Positions 46,739 to 55,430 of a stretch of 64,000 nt of DNA are shown here, in pieces; the first letter of the stretch is position 1, and every line of letters starts with the position of its first letter. Made by a program: the position numbers and the translations under genes. The notes beneath the pieces were generated by a model. That model ran no database searches. It had not been told where the DNA came from and was given only the letters and a program-made list of their open reading frames with translations. Source of the stretch: Dipteris shenzhenensis (taxonomy: Eukaryota > Polypodiophyta > Polypodiopsida > Gleicheniales); the NCBI GenBank assembly GCA_047967505.1, contig CM106541.1, one strand, 5' to 3'.

Positions 46739-48097
46739 TCAATAGCCCATCCATAACTCCCTTGCCTTTATCAAGATCTCAGAAAGAGAAGAGCTTTTTT
46801 TCAACCTAAATGGAGCAGAATTCAGCCTTTCTGATTCTAGAATGTACTTCGAGTCATCATTAAATATGCATATATGACAAATGACCCGTTGAAACTTTTC
46901 CATCCACTCAATCTGTGGCAAGTTTCCTTTTCTTCCCTCATCAAGGGCCATCCTGCAAGCTTCACAAAAGTGTTGCCCATCAATGGACTCAAACCTGCAT
47001 CTTTCCAAGAATCTATTCTTTGCTAGCATGTATCTCTTCTTGATGTCACTCCCATATCGGCTTTGATACAAAGCCTCTCCACGAACAAAGTCACTCCTTC
47101 TAAAGTTCTTAAAAGCATCAAGAAAGTCCACGCGCTTTTGAAATGTGACATCAGGCAATGTAGGATCATCTTCTTGAAGTCTCTTAAACGCCATAGGACG
47201 AAGAGTGATATTAGTGGCAACTGGAGTTCTTGTTTTCCTTGTATCTTCATACAATTTGTGTGCAAATATCTTATCGAGCTTTCTTTGATTTGTGAACAAC
47301 GAAGCTCGATCAATAAGCATTGTGGCCACGCTGAATTGTGAAAATCCCCAAATGTATCCCTCATCCTCTGGAGGATGTAAGTCTGCCACACTTATAGAAA
47401 AGTATTCGAGACTTGTATCTTCTTCTTGAGGATCCTCCTCTTCATCGCTATCCAATTTTTTGCCTGGTTTTAAATAGCCTGCACTTGAACGATCTGTATG
47501 TGGAGTAGGAGTTATTTTTGCTCTCTTTCTGGGAATAGCTGTAGAACTTGAATCTGCTCCACGATCACTCCTTGTTCTTGTAGTTGCAGCAGTCGATGGT
47601 GTAGGTAAAGTTGGAGATACTGTAGTTACACTTGCCGGAGTTACCGGAGTTACCGCCACAGATATTGACGGTACTTGAGGGTTATATGTTATAGATGGCG
47701 TACTTACTGTTGCTGAAGGTACAATACCACCACTTGAAAATGCATCCCACATTTTCTTCAATGCTTCTAAGGCACTAAGTAATTCTTGGGATCCCTCAAT
47801 TGAATCTGGTAATGGCTTCAAGAAGTGCTTCGGAGTAACTCGTAACTTGTAAACCACCTCATCATTCTTTCCTTTGCACACAACTTCTATCAAATTGTTT
47901 TCTTTAATGTTGATGTTTGAGACCATGCCACCATTTCTTACTGGCTTTGTAGAATATTTTGCGCTTGATATATTCTCTGCAGTGATCACCAAAAAATACT
48001 TTGATTTATGCTCCATAAAATACCAAGCATGTTCAAGGTATTTGAAAGACACCTTGGAACCAAAACTGGAAGCCATAGTTTTCTGAAAAACAATCAA
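46739..48097 (-). CDS. Uncharacterised 452-residue ORF with Cys pairs, proximal leftward gene
   Basis: No family is recognised. The Met at 48097 or at 48076 (MASSFGSKVSFKYLEHAWYF) could start it; the second is attractive because the conserved-looking part begins there. Residues 1-115 look like a compact beta-rich domain. A Ser/Thr/Val/Pro-rich linker (about 120-190) leads to basic IPRKRAKI (possible nuclear signal) and acidic DSDEEEDPQEED. The C-terminal 230 residues are helical and contain C367, the pair C378-x2-C381 and the pair C407-x2-C410 (CHIC), a candidate zinc site. It diverges from the transposase-like gene across a 6.2-kb repeat region, as paired transposon genes often do. A role in transposition is inference only. 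Confidence 0.65.
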   Translation of the reverse strand: MIVFQKTMASSFGSKVSFKYLEHAWYFMEHKSKYFLVITAENISSAKYSTKPVRNGGMVSNINIKENNLIEVVCKGKNDEVVYKLRVTPKHFLKPLPDSIEGSQELLSALEALKKMWDAFSSGGIVPSATVSTPSITYNPQVPSISVAVTPVTPASVTTVSPTLPTPSTAATTRTRSDRGADSSSTAIPRKRAKITPTPHTDRSSAGYLKPGKKLDSDEEEDPQEEDTSLEYFSISVADLHPPEDEGYIWGFSQFSVATMLIDRASLFTNQRKLDKIFAHKLYEDTRKTRTPVATNITLRPMAFKRLQEDDPTLPDVTFQKRVDFLDAFKNFRRSDFVRGEALYQSRYGSDIKKRYMLAKNRFLERCRFESIDGQHFCEACRMALDEGRKGNLPQIEWMEKFQRVICHICIFNDDSKYILESERLNSAPFRLKKSSSLSEILIKARELWMGY

Positions 48098-48316
48098 AAA
48101 TAAAAAATGAGAATTACAATGATTTTCAAACTCAAAATATTAAATAAATTTTTAATTAAATATTATTTTAAGTTTTATTTATTTTTAATTTTTAAAATAA
48201 AATAATTTTTTTCCTTTTTTAATTATTTTATTTTAATTAATTAGTTTATTTTTATATTTAAAATTTAATTTAATTTTTTAATTTTTTTAAGTTTTATTTA
48301 TTTTAACTTTTTAATT
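48098..48316. other. Extremely AT-rich tract upstream of the leftward gene
   Basis: About 210 bp, almost wholly A/T (AAATTTAATTTAATTTTTT and similar). It switches abruptly at about 48318 to a tract that is almost wholly G/C. It probably contains the leftward promoter. Confidence 0.6.
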
Positions 48317-50100
48317 TTGAGGGGACAAGGCGCGGGGAGGGAAAGGGGCGAGGGAGGGGGAGGGCACGCGGAAGGGGGAGTGGGAGGGGATGGGGTGACG
48401 GTGGGGGAGGAGGCCCCTGTTGTGTGCGCAACAGGTGGGGGTCCCCCCACCTGTTGCGCACGCAATAGGTGGGGATACCCCTCCCCTCCCCTCCCCGCCC
48501 CCGCCCCCTCCCCTTCCCCTGCCGCTGCCCCTCCCCTCCCCCGCCCTGCCCCCTCCCCTCGTCCCCCTGTCGCTCCCCCTCCCCCCCTCCCCTCGCCCCC
48601 TTCCCCTCCCCCTTACCCCCCCGCCCGCCCCGCCCCCTTCCCCTCCCCGTGCCCGCTCCCTTCCCCTCCCCTTTCCCCCCCTTCCCTGTCGAGCCCCCTC
48701 CCCCGCGCCCACCCCCTTCCCCTCCCCCTTTCCCCCCCCTCACCTGTTGCGTGTGCAACAGGTGGGGGATCCCCCCACCTATTGCACATGCAATAGGTGA
48801 GGGGGGCATTGCCCCCCCTCCCCCTCCCCGCCCCCGTCCCCTCCCCCTCCCCTCGGCCCCCCTCCCTGCCTCCCCCTTCCCCCCCCTCCCCATCTGCTCT
48901 TCCCCCCCCCCGTCGAGCCCCCCTCCCCCGCGCCCGCCCCGCCCCCTTCCCTGCTCGCCTCGCCCCTGCCCCCGCCCCCTTCCCCTCCCCCGCCGACCGC
49001 CCCCTTTTCCTCCCCTTCCCCCCCTCCTCATCGAGCCGCCTCCCCCGCGCTCACCCCCTTCCCCTCCCCCTTCCCCCCCTCCCTGTCGAGCCGACGGGGA
49101 TGGGGGGGAAGGGGGAGGGGAAGGGGGTGGGTGCGGGGGAGGGGAAGGGGGCGGGGCAGGCGGGGCGGGCAAGGGGACGGGGTGGGTGGGGGGCAAGGGG
49201 GAGGGGGAGGGGGCGGGGAGGGGGCGGGGGCGGAGAGGGGGAGGGGGGCATTGCCCCCCTCACCTGTTGCGCACGCAAGGATCCCCCCCACCTGTTGCGC
49301 ACACAACAGGTGAGGGGGGCGATGCCCCCCCTCCCCCTCCCCGCCCCTGCCCCTCCCCCTCCCCTTGCCCCCCTTCCCCTCCTCCCCCCACCCCCTTCCC
49401 CTCCCCCTTGCCCCCCCGCCCGCCCCGCCCCTTCCCCTCCCCCTTCCCCCCCTCCCCGTCTGCTCTTCCCCCCCCTCCCCGTCGAGCCCCCCTCCCTCGC
49501 GCCCGCCTCGCCCCCTTCCCTGCCCGCGCCCTGCCCCCTTCCCCTCCCCCGCGCCCGCCCCCTTCCCTTCCCCCTTCCTCCCCTCCCTGTCGAGCCCCCC
49601 TCCCCCACGCCCTTCCCCTTCCCCTACCCCTTCCCCCCCCCTCCCGTCGGCTGGACGGGAGGGGGGGGGAAGGGGCAGGGGAAGGGGGCGGGCATGGGGG
49701 AGGGGAAGGGGGCGGGGCGGGGGGGGCAAGGGGGAGGGGAAGGGGTGGGGCGGGCAGAGGGAAGGGGGCGGGGCAAGGGGGAGGGGAAGGCAGCGGGGCG
49801 AGACGGGGGAGGGAAAGGGGGCAGGGCGGGGGAGGGGGGGCAAGGGGGAGGGGGAGAAGGGAGGGATGGTAGAGGGGGAAGGGATGAACGGTAGGAGGGA
49901 GGGGCCTGCGAGGAGGCAGAGGGAGAGGAAGGGAGGGGAAGGGCCCATGGGGAGGGAGAGGAGGGGAAGCGGAAGGGAAGGCAGGGAAGAGAGGGGAAGG
50001 GGGAAGGGAAGGGAGGGGAGAAGCGGGAGGAGAGGGGAAGGGAGGGGGAGGGGAGGGCAAGGAAGGGGAGAGAGGAAGCTGGAGAAGAGGAAGGGAGGGA
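48317..50100. repeat. 1.8-kb GC-extreme tract with strand switches and paired palindromes
   Basis: The tract consists of blocks of CCCCTCCCC-type and GGGGAGGGG-type sequence that alternate strand: G-rich to about 48415, C-rich about 48480-49090, G-rich 49095-49255, C-rich about 49320-49650, G-rich 49655-50100. Adjacent blocks are near inverted copies and could fold back. Three pairs of short palindromes of the form CACCTGTTGCGNNNGCAACAGGTG sit at the switches: 48417-48437 with 48449-48471, 48741-48764 with 48776-48799, and 49261-49279 with 49290-49312. Long frames on both strands here are composition artefacts (Pro/Arg/Gly repeats). Runs of G could form quadruplexes. Confidence 0.9.
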
Positions 50101-50397
50101 GTACCTGAGTGGAGAGGTGGTGGAGCTCTAGGAAAGTTGTGAGAGAGAATAAGAGAGTTGTGAGACAGAATGAGGAGTATAGTTTTATAGGAAATGGATA
50201 GCTTTTAGGTCAAGTCAGCTTTTTTTAGTTTTTAAGGTTTTTTTAGTTCTTTTAGGTTCACTATAAGTAGAACATTCTTCATTCTCTCTTTCATTCAAAG
50301 ATCATTCATTTACACTCCACGCTTCTCTCCTCTCATCAACTTATTGCAAGATTCTAAAAAATTTTCAAAATGTTGCAAGAGGTGAGTTCATTTCTAA
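50101..50397. other. Spacer between repeat arrays
   Basis: T-rich sequence with GAGAGAATAAGAGAGTTGTGAGA-like phrases. It contains TCATTCTCTCTTTCATTCAAAGATCATTC, which may be a transcript leader. No gene. Confidence 0.4.
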
Positions 50398-51010
50398 CCT
50401 ATTGCGTATGCAAGAACTTCTAAGAATCAAGTTTTTATAAATTTGAATTTTTTTTCAAATCCGATTCTTTTCTCAAAAACTTGTGTGTACGCAACAACTT
50501 AAAAAACCATTTTTGCATTAAATCTTTTTTCCCACAAATTTTCCTCTTTACCTCAAGCTCTTATAACCCCTCCCTACCTATTGCATGCGCAACAACTTCA
50601 AAACAAAATTTAATCATAAATCTCTCCAAAAAACTCCTTTTAAAAAAAACAATCTATTACAAATTTCTCTCTCAACCTCAAAACCACTCAAACCCTACCT
50701 ATTGCGTACACAACAACTTCAAAACAAAATTTAATCATAAATCTCTCCAAAAAACTCCTTTAAAAAAAAAACAATCTATTACACATTTCTCTTTCAACCT
50801 CAAAACCACTCAAACCTCCCTACCTATTGCGTATGCAACAACTTCAAAACAAAAATTAATCATAAATCTCTCCAAAAAACTCTTCTCATGACACTTTATT
50901 ACAAATTTCTCTATCAACCTCAAAACCACTCAAATGTTCCTACCTATTGCGTACGCAACAACTTCAAAACAAAATTTAATCATAAATCTTTTGAAAAAAC
51001 TCTTCTCACT
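50398..51010. repeat. Tandem array, period about 120-126 bp, with CCTATTGCGTACGCAACA cores
   Basis: Units start CCTACCTATTGC at 50573, 50693, 50819 and 50939. More diverged units lie at about 50398 and 50480. Each holds a short palindrome (CCTATTGCGTACGCAACA or variants such as GCATGCGC, GTACAC, GTATGC) followed by ACTTCAAAACAAAATTTAATCATAAATCTCTCC. The palindrome is the AT-context relative of the one in the GC-rich tract and the satellite. The 136-residue frame across it is not a gene. Confidence 0.9.
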
Positions 51011-51507
51011 ACACTTTATTAATATAAGAAATCCATTTATAATATTTTTACTCCATAATATAATAAATTTTTATAAACTAATGTTAAAATATAATTTTCT
51101 AAAAATATATATTATTAATCTATAAATTAATATAAATATTATATAATTATTATATAAATAAATATATAAATACATAAATTAAAAAAATATAACTTGAAAG
51201 GGAGGTCTTCTAGCATATGTGCTTTATATAATACTTACTCTTAAAACAATGAAGAATTAGTGAATATATTGCTATTCTATACATTATTAACTTAAAAACT
51301 AATATACATATAAATTAATTATTATATAAATTTAAATAAATATACAAATAATTAATATTATACATTAATAACATGAAAAATTATGTAGATTATATACTAA
51401 TAATCTTTCAATTTTCAAAAGTAGTCAATAAAAGAAATAAATTAATTTAAAAAGTAAGAAAATATTAAAATTTACACACTTACTTTTAGCATGTATGCTT
51501 TTATTCC
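51011..51507. other. Very AT-rich spacer
   Basis: Mostly TATAAATA-type sequence with no frame or repeat unit I can define. Confidence 0.4.
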
Positions 51508-51808
51508 ATGTGTATAATACTTGTTAGTTAGTCGAAGAATGAAAATTAGATAATGTATTTGTAAGGTAGGTATTTAAAACCATAGAATCTAGAAGACTAT
51601 AGTATCATTGCATCCATATCATTTTTTTACTTTAGCAACCATCAGATATCCATGATTCCATGTGTATAATACTTGTTAGTTAGTCAAAGAATGCAAAATT
51701 AGATAATGTATTTGTAAGGTAGGTATTTAAAACCATAGAATCTAGAAGACTACAGTATCATTGCATCCATATCATTTTTTTACTTTAGCAACCACCAGAT
51801 ATCCATGG
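51508..51808. repeat. Tandem duplication, period about 150 bp
   Basis: CCATGTGTATAATACTTGTTAGTTAGTC at about 51508 recurs at 51658. The two units differ at only a few positions through to CAACCAYCAGATATCCATG. Confidence 0.9.
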
Positions 51809-51878
51809 TATCCATGATATGGAATACATATTTCTTCGAATATTTCTTATCACATACTTTTTCATTTCTTCTCATATA

Positions 51879-52152
51879 CCATGCAGCATGAATGTAAGAA
51901 AATATGAATCGGTGTGCTTTTAGCCTATGTACTTGTCCCTAATCAGTAGGATACTTTGACTAGGTAGGCTTGTAACTACTTAAAGTAAAGCCTTTGCAAA
52001 GGATCGTACCTTCTGATACACCATGCAGCATGAATGTAAAAAAATATGAATCGGTGTGCTTTTAGCCTATGTGCTTATCCCTAATGAGTAGGATACTTTG
52101 ACTAGGTAGACTTATACTTACTTAAAGTAAAGCCTTTGCAATGTATCGTACC
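51879..52152. repeat. Tandem duplication, period about 142 bp
   Basis: CCATGCAGCATGAATGTAA at about 51879 recurs at 52021, each followed by AATATGAATCGGTGTGCTTTTAGCCTATGTRCTT and CTTAAAGTAAAGCCTTTGCAA. It is a second young duplication beside the previous one, with an unrelated unit. Confidence 0.9.
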
Positions 52153-52249
52153 TATAAACAAAACACTTTGGAAAGCATATAACATATAGTCTATATATAT
52201 CTAAACTAAATACTTTAGAATGCATATTTTATATAGTCTATATATCTTA

Positions 52250-54170
52250 AATCTTACACCCTAAATCTTAAATTCTAAAGTTCCCTAAATCTTAGGTTAT
52301 ACAATCTAAGCTCTTAAACTTATATAATAGTTATAATCCCTAAACCTTAAACCCTAACCCCTATAACTTAAATTCTAAAACCTAATTTTCATTTCTAAAC
52401 CCTAGATTCTACACTCTAAGCTCATGATCTTATATACTAAATCCTAAACCCTAAAACAATAATCATAAACCCTAAATGCTAAACCCTAAACCCTAGATTT
52501 TAAACCCTAAACCCTAGATTTTTAACCCTAAACCCTAAACCCTAAATCCTAAACCCTAAACCCTAAAAACATAATCATAAACACGAAACCCTAAACACCA
52601 AATCTTAAATCCTAAGCCCTAAATCCTTAACCCTAAATACTAAACCCTAAACCCTAACCCTAAAATACAATCAAAATTTTATGATTTTTTTCAATTTGTG
52701 TAATAGGTTTGATATATCCTCCAAACTATTGCAAGTCGAATAGGTTAATGGTGCACTCAACCTATTGTAAATATCAAGGAATTTTCTTGATTTGTGCAAC
52801 AGGTTGGATATACCCCCAACCTGTTGCTTGAGCAACAGGTTGGGGGGTATATCCAACCTGTTGCACAAATCGATTCGTGCAACAAATTGGATATACTCCC
52901 CAACCTGTTGCTCAAGCAATAGGTTGGGGGGTATATCCAACATGTTGCACAAATCGAGAATTTTCTTGATTTGTGCAATAGATTGGATATACTCCCCAAC
53001 CTGTTGCTCAAATCAGGAAAATTTTCTTGATTTGTTGGATATACCCCCAACCTGTTGCTTGAGCAACAGGTTGGGGGGTAATATCCAACCTGTTGCACAA
53101 ATCGATTTGTGCAACAGGTTGAATTGGATATACTCCCCAACCTGTTGCTTGAGCAACAGGTTGGGGAGTATATCCAATCTATTGCACAAATCGATTTGTG
53201 CAACAGGTTGGATATACCCCCCAACCTGTTGCTCAAGCAACAGGTTGGGGGGTATATCCAACATGTTGCACAAATCGAGAATTTTCTTGATTTGTGCAAT
53301 CAAGCAACAGGTTGGGGGGTATATCCAATCTGTTGCACAAATCAGGAAAATTCTCGACTTGTGCAACAGGTTGGATATACCCCCCAACCTTTGAGCAACA
53401 GGTTGGGGGGTATATCCAACCTGTTGCACAAGTTGAGAATTTTCTTGATTTGTGCAACAGATTGGATATACCCCCCAACCTATTGCTCAAGCAACAAGTT
53501 GGGAGATATATCCAACAATAGGCCTCCAACCTGTTGCTTGGGGAATACATCCAACAATAGGCCTCCAGGTTGGGGGGTATATCCAACCTGTTGCACAAAT
53601 CGAGAATTTTTTGGATTTGTGCAACAGATTGGATATACCCCAGGTTGGGAGATATATCCAACAATAGGCCTCCAATCTGTTGCTTGGGGGATATATCCAA
53701 CAACTGGCCTCCAACATGTTGCTCAACCTTGCACAAATCAAGAAAATTTTTCAGTTGTAGGTTGGATATATTCCCCAATTGTATATCAAATTGTTGCACA
53801 AATAAGAAAAATTCTTGATTTGTGCAACAAGTTGGATATATCCCCCAACCTGTTGCTTGATAAATCCAACCTGTTGCTCAAGCAACAGGTTGGGGGATAT
53901 ATCCAACCTATTGCACAAATTAAAAAAATTTATTAAATTTTGGTTGTATTTTAGGGTTTAAGATTTAAGATTTAGGGTTTAGGATTTAAGATTTAGGGTT
54001 TAGGATTTAGAGTTTAGGGTTTAAGGTTTAGGATTTATTGTTTAGGAGTTTAGGATTTAGGGTTTAGGAATTAAATGTTTAAAGTTTAGGATTTACAGTG
54101 GTTAAGATGTTTTGGTATTAATTATTTAAAGTTTAGGATGTAGGGTTTACTTATATTATGAGGAATATAT
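52250..54170. repeat. 1.9-kb imperfect palindrome with telomere-like arms and a CAACCTGTTGC satellite
   Basis: The left arm holds degenerate CCCTAAA repeats (52.25-52.67 kb); the right arm holds TTTAGGG/TTTAGGATTTAG repeats (53.95-54.15 kb). Just inside them, 52655-52719 and 53896-53955 are inverted counterparts (CCCTAAAATACAAYCAAAATTT...AATTTGTGYAATAGGTTKGATATATCC and its complement). The core (52.73-53.91 kb) is built from TTTGTGCAACAGGTTGGATATACCCCCCAACCTGTTGC and its complement, so almost every unit can form a hairpin. Frames on both strands (up to 275 residues) are repeats of the unit and not genes. It lies upstream of the rightward transposase-like gene. Confidence 0.93.
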
Positions 54171-54338
54171 ACATACATATTGAATAACCACCACTATTAT
54201 TAGGGTTTAATGCCTTCTCTGCTAGTTTTGATATAGAAGTTATTAAGTAATAATAAGCTCAATGATTATTTATTATGTTCATTTTGAGTTGCTAATCTAC
54301 TTTTATACATAAAACAGGTATTCACCCTAACAGAGGGT

Positions 54339-55430
54339 ATGGATGTGGTGTTATATAAGAAGAATGAAGTGGTGGCTTTTGGACAAATTCATAGTCTTGA
54401 TCCTATGAATGTGTGTCATTTCCAACGTTGTGGTGAGAGAAGATGTGTAGTGATAATCACCAACATTGTAAATCCTGAAGTACATTTAAAATATCCACAT
54501 GGAGACTTTGAAACATTGGGAGATATCTTACAATGTGACATATTTGATATGCAAGCACACAGAACACTCTGGGACCAAGACGAAATTGTTCCAAAGACAT
54601 ACTTTCAAGATATCAAGAAAACTTATTTTCAGGGGGAAAAAGTAGAGATGTTATCTTGCTCTGGAGAAGTTTTAGCAATTGGCAACTTTAAGGGCTATGC
54701 TCATAGTTTTCTCTGTATAGTGGAGATAATTAAGTTGACTAGTGCAGGTGTCATTCAAAATGCAATGGATAGTACTTCACAATTAGACGTCCATAATACT
54801 ACGTCTCAACTACAAGTTCATAGTACTTGTAAATGGGGGTTAGCTTTCTTGAAATCAAGTTTGCCCGAGACAGTTTCCTTCAATGTCATGGAAGACACAA
54901 CAGAATATTATCAGAAGAAAAAGACTATAACACAAATGGGATCCAAATTGATAAGAAGCTATAGTAGTAATCAAGAGTATCATAGTGGTATGCTCACAGG
55001 TATTGAGGACATTATAGTAACAGATGTTGATGTAGAAAAGGTTTCTTGTGTTGCAAGTGACTCAAATATACTCACTGGTATAGAAGACTTGTCTTGTGTT
55101 GCAAGTGACTCGAACAGGCTCATTGGTATAGAAGACTTGTCATGTGTTGCAAGTGACTCGAACAGGCTCACTGGTATAGAAGACTTGTCCTCTTCTGTTG
55201 TAAGTGACTCGAACAGGCTCACTGGTATAGAAGACTTGTCTTGTGCTGCAAGTGACTCAAACATGCTTATTGATATAAAAGACTTGTCTTGTGTTGAGAA
55301 TAATAAGATGGGACCACAAAGAAAAATACACGCAAAGATCGATGGGATAAGTGATGCAATAACAGGAATTGATGATATTAGTGACAATGATCATGATGTT
55401 ACCACAAGGCAAAAGGGGCAGAGAATCTGA
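54339..55430 (+). CDS. N-terminal part of the transposase-like gene; TNP1-like repeats
   Basis: The 363-residue frame begins MDVVLYKKNEVVAFGQIHSL and continues CVVIITNIVNPEV and GDFETLGDILQ. A second, weaker copy reads VEMLSCSGEVLAIGNF (about 102-117). This pattern recalls the C-terminal domain of plant Tnp1/En/Spm-like proteins (VVLY..NEVVA.. ...LGDA), from memory and at low stringency. Residues about 240-320 are 16-residue tandem repeats (see 55059-55299). The frame is followed in another frame by 55369-56343, so the gene is broken or spliced near 55400. An AG acceptor-like site lies before the Met (AAACAGGTATTCACCCTAACAG), so a 5' exon could exist. Confidence 0.6.
   Translation: MDVVLYKKNEVVAFGQIHSLDPMNVCHFQRCGERRCVVIITNIVNPEVHLKYPHGDFETLGDILQCDIFDMQAHRTLWDQDEIVPKTYFQDIKKTYFQGEKVEMLSCSGEVLAIGNFKGYAHSFLCIVEIIKLTSAGVIQNAMDSTSQLDVHNTTSQLQVHSTCKWGLAFLKSSLPETVSFNVMEDTTEYYQKKKTITQMGSKLIRSYSSNQEYHSGMLTGIEDIIVTDVDVEKVSCVASDSNILTGIEDLSCVASDSNRLIGIEDLSCVASDSNRLTGIEDLSSSVVSDSNRLTGIEDLSCAASDSNMLIDIKDLSCVENNKMGPQRKIHAKIDGISDAITGIDDISDNDHDVTTRQKGQRI
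55059..55299 (+). repeat. Coding minisatellite, 48-bp (16-residue) units
   Basis: Five units of GACTCGAACAGGCTCAYTGG... encode SDSNRLTGIEDLSCVA and variants. One unit is 51 bp, so the frame is kept. Frame-preserving variation suggests the repeats arose while the protein was under selection. Confidence 0.92.

Noticed and set aside
48303-50108. Very long open frames (up to 467 residues) on both strands
   Set aside because: They consist only of Pro, Gly, Arg, Ser and Ala from CCCCTCC/GGGGAGG repeats, overlap in several frames at once and have no domain; the GC-rich tract lacks stop codons by composition.
50481-50891. 136-residue ORF in the 120-bp array
   Set aside because: It is the translation of tandem repeats; the same phrase recurs with each unit and there is no domain.
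52250-52680. True chromosome end from CCCTAAA repeats
   Set aside because: The repeats are degenerate, short, mirrored at 53.95-54.15 kb, and lie between genes of a mobile element.
52730-53910. CRISPR-like regularly spaced repeats
   Set aside because: Spacing is irregular, the 'spacers' are themselves parts of the repeat, there are no cas genes, and the surroundings are eukaryotic.
52671-53936. Frames of 75-275 residues with repeated WIYPPTCC or LDIPPNLLL
   Set aside because: They are translations of the palindromic satellite and appear in almost every frame on both strands.
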